38,313 nucleotides of DNA from NCBI GenBank assembly GCA_013298375.1, contig JAAFHM010000003.1, forward strand, positions 1-38,313. The letters run 5' to 3'. A model generated the notes under the pieces. That model made no database searches. It worked only from the letters and a program-made list of their open reading frames with translations, and had not been told where the DNA came from. The translations under genes were made by a program, and so were the position numbers. Origin of the DNA: Ignavibacteria bacterium (lineage in GTDB: Bacteria > Bacteroidota > Ignavibacteria > Kapaibacteriales > UBA4661). Positions 1 through 5,769 of the stretch are shown in pieces; the first letter of the stretch is position 1, and each line of letters starts with the position of its first letter.

Positions 1-11
1 TTTACGGGGTA

Positions 12-140
12 TTAAAAATATCGTCGTTCAATGTCTTCGTTCCGATGCTGACGCTTACGCTCTCGCCGCCATGCGAAATTGCCAATACCGATTAGCAGTA
101 TTCCGACGAAAAGCAGTATCGTTTCAGTTTGTGTCATCAT
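12..140 (-). CDS. Small single-pass membrane protein, 42 aa
   Basis: Below the ORF-track cutoff. It starts at an ATG-ATG pair whose first codon overlaps the stop of the upstream gene (ATGA), which supports translational coupling. Residues about 6-24 form one hydrophobic helix (TETILLFVGILLIGIGNFAW). A strongly basic tail follows (RRERKRQ), so by the positive-inside rule the C-terminus is probably cytoplasmic. No family is recognised. Small phage proteins of this shape include holin- or spanin-like proteins, but no lysis gene is visible beside it, so that is only a possibility. Confidence 0.6.
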   Translation of the reverse strand: MMTQTETILLFVGILLIGIGNFAWRRERKRQHRNEDIERRYF

Positions 141-589
141 CAGTATTGATATTCAACAACGGTCGGAACAAGAGGCTCCTGCATACAGGGCAGTTCGCGC
201 CAGTTGAGACCTGTGTTTTCCAGAGCCTCGCATATCACGTTAATCGCATCATCCATTTCCAAACGCGCCCTCATCAGCATTTCAAGAGCATCCATGAGTG
301 ACGGAACTTTTTCGCGTTTATCGGCGCTCGGTTTCAGGGCGGAAAGTGCAGCGGTTGTGTTTTCCAATACATCACAAATATCAAGGATAGGGTCGTTGTG
401 CGTGTGGACTGTACGGACGCGCATTGTTCGGGCAAGCCAGTCGGATTCTTCGCGGGCAGCCGTGCGCTCGGCATCGGATTGTTGGGCGGGAGTGATCTTG
501 CGCAGAGCAAGTTTAGGGTTGGGCATTCCGGGGAAAAGCGCAGCTTGCAGACCCGGGTGCAAAACAGCAGAAACGATTGTTGTTTCCAT
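140..589 (-). CDS. Hypothetical protein, 149 aa
   Basis: The ORF starts at ATG (METTIVSAV) and its stop overlaps the start of the 42-aa membrane protein. The N-terminal 30 residues are proline- and leucine-rich. Residues about 35-60 are charged and probably helical, and the C-terminal half looks helical with an acidic tract (RARLEMDDAINVICEALEN). There is no signal peptide, membrane segment or recognised motif. Overlapping ORFs on the other strand are shadows. Its distance from the structural block and its pairing with a small membrane protein suggest an accessory or lysis-timing role, but nothing in the sequence shows this. Confidence 0.6.
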   Translation of the reverse strand: METTIVSAVLHPGLQAALFPGMPNPKLALRKITPAQQSDAERTAAREESDWLARTMRVRTVHTHNDPILDICDVLENTTAALSALKPSADKREKVPSLMDALEMLMRARLEMDDAINVICEALENTGLNWRELPCMQEPLVPTVVEYQY

Positions 590-675
590 ATTTTTTCGTA
601 TTTTGCGGTTGTAGAATTACGGCTTATTGCTTCGCAGTTTCCAAGGACTGAAGCGGTAAGCCGTCGTTGTTTTTG

Positions 676-733
676 GGGGTGGGCGTAGGAGTCGAACCTA
701 CTTTCGGCGGGGAGCCGAATACCCTTCCCACCC
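676..733 (-). tRNA. D-armless tRNA-Gly(CCC)-like element
   Basis: Read on the minus strand, a 7-bp acceptor (GGGTGGG/CCCACCC) encloses a 5-bp anticodon stem (TTCGG/CCGAA). Its 7-nt loop CTCCCCG has U33 and anticodon CCC. A perfect T arm follows (GTAGG-TTCGACT-CCTAC). The expected D arm is replaced by seven nucleotides (AAGGGTA), and the variable region is a single base, giving about 58 nt in all. A longer fold with a conventional 5' end has two acceptor mismatches and no proper D stem. It could be a decayed tRNA, a tRNA-like decoy or a mini-tRNA. Confidence 0.4.
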
Positions 734-852
734 GTCCGCACACAGCATAAATTCGAGGCGCAAACCAATATACAATCGTTGCAGTGGTTAAAAGAAAATG
801 ACCGTGCAGCATAAAAACACGCATTTTCGCGCCTCAGTTGTCAATAACGTTG

Positions 853-934
853 TGATAGAGGACAGAATCGAACTGTCTGAGTCAAAGACACGAGATTTAC
901 AGTCTCGCCGTGCGCCGTACACGAATACTCTACC
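853..934 (-). tRNA. tRNA-Tyr(GTA)
   Basis: The acceptor GGTAGAG/CTCTATC pairs over 7 bp with one G-U. The D stem is CGTG/CACG around a TACGGCG loop. The anticodon stem CGAGA/TCTCG carries loop CTGTAAA, with U33 and anticodon GTA. The 13-nt variable region fits the class II form of bacterial tRNA-Tyr. The T arm is GACAG-TTCGATT-CTGTC and the discriminator is A. CCA is not encoded: the gene is followed by CAAC. The spacer before the D stem is one or two nucleotides longer than usual. Confidence 0.85.
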
Positions 935-938
935 GTTG

Positions 939-1061
939 TGTAAGCGGGCAGAATCGAACTACCTGAGTCTCAAAAGCACCTCAATCGGTTAGAGGTCTGC
1001 GCAGTAGCCTAAAGACACCTAGCTTACGGCTAGGTCGTGCGCCGTACACGATTACGCTTAC
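939..1061 (-). tRNA. Tyr-like tRNA gene with greatly enlarged variable region (123 nt)
   Basis: The acceptor GTAAGCG/CGCTTAC is perfect, the T arm is GGTAG-TTCGATT-CTGCC, and the D-arm core (CGTGTACGGCGCACG) is identical to that of the neighbouring tRNA-Tyr, four bases away. The anticodon arm is CCTAG-CCGTAAG-CTAGG. GTA sits in the anticodon position but position 33 is C, and an extra C-G pair could close the loop to five bases. The variable region is about 53 nt instead of 13. It contains a hairpin (ACCTC/GAGGT) and the self-complementary CTGCGCAG. It is either a degenerate duplicate or a tRNA-like RNA with another use. Confidence 0.5.
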
Positions 1062-1066
1062 ATAAT

Positions 1067-1202
1067 GCCCGTCTTTCCGGGCTGTCAGACTTTTGTAAGA
1101 GTCGGTCGTGTGTGTTGGGCAATTCTAGCGGACGCACATTTTGGTTTCAAAGAGAGGTGTACAAATCTCTCAGTTTGATGGATTCCTGCGTCTAAATCCA
1201 TC
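1067..1202 (-). ncRNA. Stretch of strong hairpins between tRNA genes, possible structured RNA
   Basis: No ORF or clean tRNA is seen here. Three stem-loops stand out: 1067-1082 (GCCCG/CGGGC, 6-nt loop), 1147-1178 (TCAAAGAGAG pairing with CTCTC plus TTTGA around a 2-nt bulge) and 1177-1202 (GATGGATT/AATCCATC). The last two share two bases, so they are alternatives or need to trim. TTTGTAC in the middle hairpin resembles an anticodon loop (TGT), but its stem does not fit. It may be another decayed tRNA or a processed spacer in the tRNA transcript. Confidence 0.3.
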
Positions 1203-1235
1203 CCCACACCCGCGCTTAAACGAATGCCCTTTTGG

Positions 1236-1282
1236 GTTGTAGCGAGAGGCGTGCTCGAACCACCAACCTTCAGCTTATGAGA
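1236..1282 (-). repeat. Copy of the 3' half of the tRNA-Met gene
   Basis: These 47 bp match 1547-1593, the 3' half and trailer of the intact tRNA-Met, at 43 of 47 positions. The match runs from the anticodon loop through the T arm and acceptor strand to the ACAAC trailer. The 5' half is absent: no AGCGAGA acceptor strand lies upstream. Instead the end of the 80-aa ORF runs into the repeat and stops there. The layout resembles an attachment-site duplication left by a tRNA-targeting element. Unequal duplication of the tRNA gene is the alternative. Confidence 0.75.
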
Positions 1283-1512
1283 TGCTCTTCTTCTCGACGG
1301 GTAACTATTTCCAAAACAAAATCGTAACTTTCAGATGCGGACTGCTCTTCATAACCTTCGTGCCAGAGAATATTGCGCTTGCTATGCCCATTCCGAATAG
1401 TCCAGCCTTCCCCCATGATGCCAATAAAGACAGCAGCTTCAGACGGATCATGGAATGATGCTCTGTATTGATTTTCGCTGTTAAAAACCTTGTAGTTTGG
1501 TGATGCTGCCAT
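1270..1512 (-). CDS. Hypothetical protein, 80 aa, inserted between tRNA-Met copies
   Basis: ATG start with a good ribosome binding site (GGAGA about six bases upstream). The product is soluble, rich in aromatic and charged residues (YRASFHDPSEAAVF near residue 17), and resembles no family I know. Its last seven codons (EEEHLIS) lie inside the tRNA-Met 3'-half copy, so the C-terminus was probably acquired when the tRNA fragment was joined. It is the only gene within the tRNA cluster, so it may travel as a small cassette. Confidence 0.6.
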   Translation of the reverse strand: MAASPNYKVFNSENQYRASFHDPSEAAVFIGIMGEGWTIRNGHSKRNILWHEGYEEQSASESYDFVLEIVTRREEEHLIS

Positions 1513-1550
1513 TTCGATTCTCCAAAAAAGATTGATAAAAAGACTTGTTG

Positions 1551-1622
1551 TAGCGAGAGGCGTACCCGAACCACCAACCTTGAGTTTATGAGACTCACGA
1601 GCTGCCCTTGCTCTATCTCGCT
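1551..1622 (-). tRNA. tRNA-Met(CAT), elongator or Ile2-type
   Basis: The acceptor AGCGAGA/TCTCGCT is perfect. The D stem is GAGC/GCTC with a short AAGGGCA loop. The anticodon stem TGAGT/ACTCA carries loop CTCATAA, giving anticodon CAT. The T arm is GGTGG-TTCGGGT-ACGCC with one G-A at the inner pair. The discriminator is A and CCA is not encoded; CAAC follows. No initiator-type GGG/CCC anticodon stem is present, so it is an elongator Met or a lysidine-modified Ile(CAU) tRNA. Sequence alone does not separate these. Confidence 0.85.
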
Positions 1623-1683
1623 ATTTCGCCGGAGCGATGGTTATCCATCTATCTCTTCCAACAGTTATTGTAACTCCGGCTTG

Positions 1684-1758
1684 GCGCGGCGACGGGATTT
1701 GAACCCGCATCAGTTCCGGTTATGGAGCCGGATGCACTGCCAGTTGTGCTACGCCGCG
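1684..1758 (-). tRNA. tRNA with 8-nt anticodon loop (Met CAT or Trp CCA register)
   Basis: The acceptor CGCGGCG/CGCCGCG is perfect, followed by T8-A9, D stem GCAC/GTGC with an AACTGGCA loop, and T arm GCGGG-TTCAAAT-CCCGT. The anticodon stem TCCGG/CCGGA encloses eight nucleotides, CTCCATAA. This is the Met loop CTCATAA with one extra C. Depending on register it presents CCA, CAT or the four-base CCAT. Eight-base loops are known from +1 frameshift-suppressor tRNAs. All other stems are intact, so simple decay is less likely. Confidence 0.75.
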
Positions 1759-1760
1759 TC

Positions 1761-1831
1761 CTGAGCGGTCTCCTTTCGCTCAGTGTTTCCCCTTCGAGAA
1801 GTTTGTGTGTGTGTTCAGGAGGAGGCTTCTC
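1761..1831 (-). other. Two stem-loops between the tRNA block and the 92-aa gene
   Basis: One hairpin is CTGAGCG/CGCTCAG at 1761-1783. The other is GAGAAG/CTTCTC at 1796-1831 and overlaps the stop codon of the upstream gene. Neither has a T-run, so they look more like processing or protective structures on an mRNA-tRNA transcript than intrinsic terminators. Confidence 0.35.
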
Positions 1832-2108
1832 ACTCATCTTCGTAACCCCAAACCCCTGCGGGGATGGGCTGCTCAAGTAATCGTTGTAATTTTTCCCGCA
1901 TAAACTGATACCGTGCCACATCACGGAGAAATTGCTGCTGCCGTAAGCACCAAATACGCGAACCCTGCCTTTCTCCATCCCGCAAACGAAGTAATATTGG
2001 TATCTCCATCTCAGCAAAACTAATCTGCTCGCGGAGTGAAACGATAGAACCTGCCGGAACGAGATGCTGTGGAACGGGGGATTGCGCGGAGTGTGCCACT
2101 GCGTTCAT
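1830..2108 (-). CDS. Hypothetical early protein, 92 aa
   Basis: The start ATG overlaps the stop of the ribbon-helix-helix gene by four bases, so the two are one operon under the promoter at 2379-2409. The protein is soluble and mostly helical. It has an arginine- and glutamine-rich middle (RIWCLRQQQFLRDVARYQFMREKLQ, residues about 51-75) that could bind nucleic acid or form a coiled coil. No family is recognised. It ends just before the tRNA block, so one transcript may carry the switch protein, this gene and the tRNAs. Confidence 0.6.
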   Translation of the reverse strand: MNAVAHSAQSPVPQHLVPAGSIVSLREQISFAEMEIPILLRLRDGERQGSRIWCLRQQQFLRDVARYQFMREKLQRLLEQPIPAGVWGYEDE

Positions 2109-2314
2109 TGCGCTGTCCCTTCTGGCATGGTATTTGAGTCAGGTAAATCAGCATAGAACAGTCTTAATGCCTCTTCTACAACGTCGCACATATTCAACCC
2201 GTTGTCTGTGACAGTAGTGTTAATTCTTTCCCAAATCGACAAAGGCAGGGAAACAGAGCGCGTAAAACGGCGCTCCTTTGCTATTTTAGCTTTCACATGT
2301 CGTAAATCTTTCAT
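2105..2314 (-). CDS. Ribbon-helix-helix transcriptional regulator, 69 aa
   Basis: Residues about 17-56 fit the Arc/CopG/omega-type fold. There is a short basic beta strand (FTRSVSLPL), then helix 1 (SIWERINTTVTDNG), a turn, and helix 2 (CDVVEEALRLFYADL). Proteins of this fold bind DNA as dimers through the paired strands and often occupy tandem direct repeats. The gene is first in a minus-strand operon. Between its promoter and its start codon lies an array of four 12-bp repeats, the natural candidate operator. It probably opposes the divergent CI-like gene. Confidence 0.75.
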   Translation of the reverse strand: MKDLRHVKAKIAKERRFTRSVSLPLSIWERINTTVTDNGLNMCDVVEEALRLFYADLPDSNTMPEGTAQ

Positions 2315-2324
2315 ATTTTGCCAT

Positions 2325-2372
2325 CCTGTTTTACGTTGTATTTTGCACTGTGTTTTACATTGCGCTTATTCT
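2325..2372. repeat. Array of four 12-bp direct repeats, candidate operator O1
   Basis: Units at 2325, 2337, 2349 and 2361 read CCTGTTTTACGT, TGTATTTTGCAC, TGTGTTTTACAT and TGCGCTTATTCT. The consensus is close to TGYRTTTTACAT. The array starts at the expected transcription start of the minus promoter and its last unit abuts the -33 element of the plus promoter, so occupancy could affect both. A related array lies at 3006-3041. Confidence 0.6.
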
Positions 2373-2390
2373 GTGGTGCAAATATATTTC
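2360..2390 (+). promoter_or_regulatory. Promoter for the CI-like gene
   Basis: TTG at 2360-2362, 20 bases, then TATATTTC at 2383-2390, one mismatch from the Bacteroidota-type -7 TAnnTTTG. The start codon at 2404 lies about 13 bases downstream, so the mRNA would be nearly leaderless. The -7 overlaps the -7 of the opposing promoter. Confidence 0.5.
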
Positions 2391-2409
2391 ATTTTGAAAT
2401 AAAATGCAA
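2379..2409 (-). promoter_or_regulatory. Promoter for the ribbon-helix-helix operon
   Basis: On the minus strand, TTG at 2407-2409, 20 bases, then a perfect -7 TATATTTG at 2379-2386. The -33 lies inside the first codons of the divergent CI-like gene, so the two promoters cannot easily be occupied together. Confidence 0.65.
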
Positions 2410-2700
2410 GAAAATAAATTCCATTCTTCAATATTTCTTGATAGGCTTCGCGAGAAGCTAGGTTTTAAGCGCGATACGCAGCTTGCGGATTTTTTAGGTA
2501 TTGCGCAGCCAACTATTTCCGGCTGGCGGACGCGGAACACGTTTGACTTTAGTCTTATCGCGGAGAAGTGTATCCCGCTTGGAATCAGCTTTGATGAACT
2601 TTTAGGCGTTACGACAAACCCCAAAGAGCGCACTGCGACAGATGCGGAAATTGCTGCGCTAGAATCGCTGCTCTCAAAACTTAAATCTCAATCGCTATAG
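2404..2700 (+). CDS. CI-like helix-turn-helix regulator, 98 aa
   Basis: The N-terminal 65 residues fit the phage CI-repressor HTH family: FLDRLREKLGFKRDTQLADFLGI is followed by the recognition segment AQPTISGWRTRN and the typical tail GISFDELLG. The C-terminal 30 residues are a short helix. There is no LexA/S24-like protease domain, so any induction would not be by RecA-stimulated self-cleavage. It faces the ribbon-helix-helix gene across an 89-bp region holding two overlapping promoters and the 12-bp array, which is a switch-like arrangement. Confidence 0.75.
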   Translation: MQENKFHSSIFLDRLREKLGFKRDTQLADFLGIAQPTISGWRTRNTFDFSLIAEKCIPLGISFDELLGVTTNPKERTATDAEIAALESLLSKLKSQSL

Positions 2701-2757
2701 TCATTTAGCAGCAGTGCTTCAATATCAGATTTTTCGACAAAAACAATCTTTACATAT

Positions 2758-2985
2758 TTAAGAAAGAGCATCTTCCAACTCTTTGTTACGGTAGCAGTTA
2801 AAAAGAGCAATCCTGACAAAATACAGTCCGCAAATTTCAGTATAACTAACCGCTTGTAAGCCGAATTTTACCGTAAATACCGTATTCCAGATAAGCATAG
2901 CACAATAAAGAAAAATGCCTTTCGCAAGAATTGCGGCAACAATTTTAATGAATATCGTCTGTTTGTTCGTTTTGCTGTTTTCCAT
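2758..2985 (-). CDS. Small two-helix membrane protein, 75 aa
   Basis: The ORF track begins at 3069, but the perfect -7 (TATCTTTG at 3047-3054) and its expected start site lie inside that extension. The real start is therefore the internal ATG at 2985 (MENSKTNKQ). The protein has a short basic N-terminus and hydrophobic segments at about 11-38 (TIFIKIVAAILAKGIFLYCA) and 46-64. It ends with a charged tail. Family not recognised. It shares the 12-bp operator type with the switch operon, so it is probably co-regulated, perhaps as a lysogenic membrane function such as exclusion. Confidence 0.6.
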   Translation of the reverse strand: MENSKTNKQTIFIKIVAAILAKGIFLYCAMLIWNTVFTVKFGLQAVSYTEICGLYFVRIALFNCYRNKELEDALS

Positions 2986-3005
2986 TTTATTGCTTTGATT
3001 TGCAG

Positions 3006-3041
3006 TGCGCTCTACACTGCGTTCCGCGTTGCGTTCTGTGT
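3006..3041. repeat. Array of three 12-bp direct repeats, candidate operator O2
   Basis: Units at 3006, 3018 and 3030 read TGCGCTCTACAC, TGCGTTCCGCGT and TGCGTTCTGTGT. They share period and consensus (about TGYGTTYTACRT) with the array at 2325-2372. As there, the array begins at the predicted transcription start just downstream of a TAnnTTTG promoter. Confidence 0.6.
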
Positions 3042-3046
3042 GAAGG

Positions 3047-3076
3047 CAAAGATAAGGTAAATTTTTCATCTAACAA
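3047..3076 (-). promoter_or_regulatory. Promoter for the 75-aa membrane protein
   Basis: On the minus strand, TTG at 3074-3076, 19 bases, then TATCTTTG at 3047-3054, a perfect match to TAnnTTTG. It decides the internal start of the downstream ORF. Confidence 0.7.
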
Positions 3077-3180
3077 GATAAATTTTTCGTTAAAATAATT
3101 TTTAACTCTAAGCCGATGATTTTACTGTACTTTTTTCAATAAATTTATGCAAAAAACTCTGTTTAGAAAGGGCTTCTCCG

Positions 3181-4293
3181 ATGACGAGTGAACAAGTCTC
3201 GCAAAAAATGGAAGCGAATTTGCACGGTCTCGTAACGCATATCCAAAAATCCGCCGCAAAGTGTAAAACCGAAGAAGCGGCAAAACACGCACTTGTGTTA
3301 CCGTTCCTGCAATTTGTCCTTAACTGGAATATCTTCGATCCTGAAGAAGTCATCCCCGAATACACTGCCGATTTTGGAATCAAGAAAGGTGAGAAAGTAG
3401 ATTATTGCGTTCAGAAAAACGGGCGCATTGCGTTTATTATTGAGTGCAAGATGCCGGGCGCGAAACTGGAAAAAGACCACGCCTCGCAGTTATATCGGTA
3501 TTTCAACACACTGACGGATTGCCGCATTGGAGTCCTGACCGATGGAGTGCGGTATCTGTTCTATACCGACAGCGAAAGTCCGAATGTTTTGGATGATACG
3601 CCTTTTCTCACTATTGACTTTTCACGAAAAGAAAGCATTATGATTGAAGATTTGAAGCACTTCACACGGGACTTGTTCAATGCAGACGATATACACAATA
3701 CAGCGACGCAAATCAAATACGCGGATAGTGTGAAAGCCTACCTTATTCGCCAACTGGATGCGCCGAATGATGAGTTTGTGCGCTTGCTTGTCAACGCCTC
3801 CGATAGTAGCGCCAAGTTCAACGCCAAGAACGCCGAAATAATGCGCTCTATTGTCAGGAAAGCGCTTGAAACGATGATACAAGACCGCGCATATCAAACT
3901 ATCAAGACCGCGCAAGTTGCAGAATCAGAAATCGGCAATGCCGCCGAAAGCAGCCCGAATACTAGTGCTGCAAAAGAAATCATTACCACCGTAGAAGAGT
4001 GGGAAGGGTTTTATACCGTGCGGACGCTGCTTCACGACGTGGTGCAGCCGGAACGGGTGCAGTTCAAAGATACGGTTTCGTACTTTAACGTTCTTTTAGA
4101 CGGCAATCCGCGCCAGCAAATCTGCCGCTTCTACTTCAATAATACTCGCAAATACCTCGGATTGTTCTCCGAAAAAGGCGAAACGAAAAAAGAGATTGGC
4201 GGTATTGCCGATTTGTACCTTTTAAAGCGTGAATTTGCCGCCGCCGTGAATATGTATGAACCTAAATCTTCCTATCCAAAAGTTTCCATTTGA
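3181..4293 (+). CDS. HsdR_N-type PD-(D/E)XK nuclease (type IV-like restriction protein), 370 aa
   Basis: Residues 30-95 match the N-terminal nuclease domain of type I HsdR subunits and their stand-alone relatives. Visible features are TEEAAKHALVLPFLQ with the helical Glu, EVIPEYTADFG, KVDYCV (Asp74) and FIIECKM (Glu88, Lys90), the D-ExK active site. No helicase motifs follow, so it is the stand-alone form often annotated as a predicted type IV restriction enzyme. The C-terminal 130 residues hold a separate domain (VRTLLHDVVQPERV onward) with PRQQICRFYF. It is first in a plus-strand module with a lipoprotein and an Mrr-like nuclease, which suggests anti-phage or anti-plasmid defence. Confidence 0.85.
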   Translation: MTSEQVSQKMEANLHGLVTHIQKSAAKCKTEEAAKHALVLPFLQFVLNWNIFDPEEVIPEYTADFGIKKGEKVDYCVQKNGRIAFIIECKMPGAKLEKDHASQLYRYFNTLTDCRIGVLTDGVRYLFYTDSESPNVLDDTPFLTIDFSRKESIMIEDLKHFTRDLFNADDIHNTATQIKYADSVKAYLIRQLDAPNDEFVRLLVNASDSSAKFNAKNAEIMRSIVRKALETMIQDRAYQTIKTAQVAESEIGNAAESSPNTSAAKEIITTVEEWEGFYTVRTLLHDVVQPERVQFKDTVSYFNVLLDGNPRQQICRFYFNNTRKYLGLFSEKGETKKEIGGIADLYLLKREFAAAVNMYEPKSSYPKVSI

Positions 4294-4297
4294 AACC

Positions 4298-4708
4298 ATG
4301 AAAAAACTCCTTCTCCTTTCGCTCTTGCTCACAGGCTGTAATGTTTCCAATCCCAGCGGCACACAAAATAACGGACTTGATATTAAAAAATATCCGTTTC
4401 GGTTTACGGAAATTCTTCCCAACCCAAGCGGTGTGGATGTCGGAAACGAATACGCTATTATTCGGAACACGTCAAGTGACAGCGCTAGTATTCAAGATTG
4501 GTATTATACAGGTCGCTTAGTCACACGCTTTACATTCGGCTTTGCTGGGAAAGTTCCGGGCAGCTGGGAATCAAAATCCGGTACGGGTAGAACAAATGAA
4601 TGGCTTCACAACACCGCAGATACGCTGCGTCTTTATGCGCCAGACAACACGCTCGTTCAAACCGTGATTTGGGCAAACGTTGCCGATGGGCAAATCATTA
4701 AGCCATAA
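4298..4708 (+). CDS. Lipoprotein with lamin-tail-like domain, 136 aa
   Basis: The ORF track starts upstream in the previous gene. The ATG at 4298, four bases after its stop, gives a clean lipoprotein signal (MKKLLLLSLLLTGC, lipobox LTGC, acylated Cys14). Residues about 30-136 resemble a lamin-tail domain: FRFTEILPNPSGVDVGNEYA, an IRNTS strand, then a W-containing strand and LRLYAPDNTLVQTVIW. The protein should sit on the periplasmic face of a membrane. Lamin-tail domains occur with secreted nucleases and surface proteins. A lipoprotein between two nuclease genes is unexpected; it could sense or bind incoming DNA or be a surface-exclusion factor. Those roles are inference. Confidence 0.7.
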   Translation: MKKLLLLSLLLTGCNVSNPSGTQNNGLDIKKYPFRFTEILPNPSGVDVGNEYAIIRNTSSDSASIQDWYYTGRLVTRFTFGFAGKVPGSWESKSGTGRTNEWLHNTADTLRLYAPDNTLVQTVIWANVADGQIIKP

Positions 4709-4713
4709 TATTT

Positions 4714-5769
4714 ATGAGCAACATTGAAAAAGCACAAACCCGCTTGGAACGTTTGAAAGATAGCGTTTCGCGAGGTGTTGAATCTGCAAAAGACAAGGTT
4801 TCAGGCGTTGTGGAGGACAGCACGGTTGTTGAACGGGTGCGGGAATGGGTTGTTTCGCTGTTTGTAAAAGCCGTTGAATCCTGCTCCACCGAACGAGACC
4901 GCGCCGATCTGTTGGCGTGGCTTTCCGATGTTCGGTTTGACCTTGAACAAAACACCACCCCCGCCGATAGATTCCGTGCGGTTTCCGCCCGTATTGACGG
5001 TAAGAAAACCGCACAGGTACTAGGGCGAAGCGTTGGTGAAACATTCAACAGTTACAAAAACTCTTCGCTGCCATTGCCCGTAAAAATCGCTATTCCTGTA
5101 ACACTGGCGGCTTCTACGGTAATCGGCGGCGCGGGTGTGGGCATAGCAGGATTGGGAACGGCAATCGGCGCACCCGCACTGCTGCTGGTGTTTTTGGGCG
5201 CGGCGGGTATTACGTCGGTTATTGATGCGGTTCTGACAAACAAAAGCGCTGGCGAGTATGTTGCCTTCATCGGTGCGATGATTGCTCACGATGAAATGTT
5301 GCGCCGTACAAAAGCGGAACTGCGTAAGGCAATGGCAGCAAAGCCCGCCGCACCGCATAGATATGATGTTCCCGAAGAATATGCCGCGCTGCAACAGGCA
5401 TTGTTACAGCTTCAATCATACGAATTTGAGCAACACGTCATGTCGTTTTTTCAAAAAGAAGGATTAACGGCATGGGTAACAAAACAAAGCAACGATGCGG
5501 GTGTGGATGGTTTTGCACGACACCCCGAAGGCTTAATAGTTGTCCAGTGCAAACGAAATGCGTCGGGCAATCTCGTCGGTCGCCCGACGGTTCAGCAATT
5601 CAAAGGTGTCATTGAGGAAAATACGGCGTGGCGAGGCTACATCGTTACAACGAGTTCGTTCACCAACGAAGCAAGGGAAAGCGCGGCAAAAAATCCACGT
5701 CTTATTCTTGTCGATATGCCACTTTTGGCAAATTGGCACACATCTTTTTCTCTGCAAGCAAATGAATGA
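4714..5769 (+). CDS. Membrane-anchored Mrr-like restriction endonuclease, 351 aa
   Basis: The N-terminal 115 residues are amphipathic and charged. Residues about 121-172 form a glycine- and alanine-rich hydrophobic hairpin (IPVTLAASTVIGG, then APALLLVFLGAAGI), probably two membrane helices. The C-terminal third is an Mrr-type PD-(D/E)XK domain: FEQHVMSFFQKEGL (Glu239), NDAGVDGFA (Asp265) and VVQCKR (Gln278, Lys280), then a Rossmann-like GYIVTTSSFTNEA. Mrr-family enzymes cleave modified or foreign DNA. A membrane anchor would place the nuclease where DNA enters. Its stop overlaps the start of the HTH gene by 8 nt. Confidence 0.85.
   Translation: MSNIEKAQTRLERLKDSVSRGVESAKDKVSGVVEDSTVVERVREWVVSLFVKAVESCSTERDRADLLAWLSDVRFDLEQNTTPADRFRAVSARIDGKKTAQVLGRSVGETFNSYKNSSLPLPVKIAIPVTLAASTVIGGAGVGIAGLGTAIGAPALLLVFLGAAGITSVIDAVLTNKSAGEYVAFIGAMIAHDEMLRRTKAELRKAMAAKPAAPHRYDVPEEYAALQQALLQLQSYEFEQHVMSFFQKEGLTAWVTKQSNDAGVDGFARHPEGLIVVQCKRNASGNLVGRPTVQQFKGVIEENTAWRGYIVTTSSFTNEARESAAKNPRLILVDMPLLANWHTSFSLQANE

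Noticed and set aside
1305-2017. Minus-strand ORFs 1305-1598 and 1649-2017
   Set aside because: They run through tRNA genes and overlap better-supported genes with clear starts.
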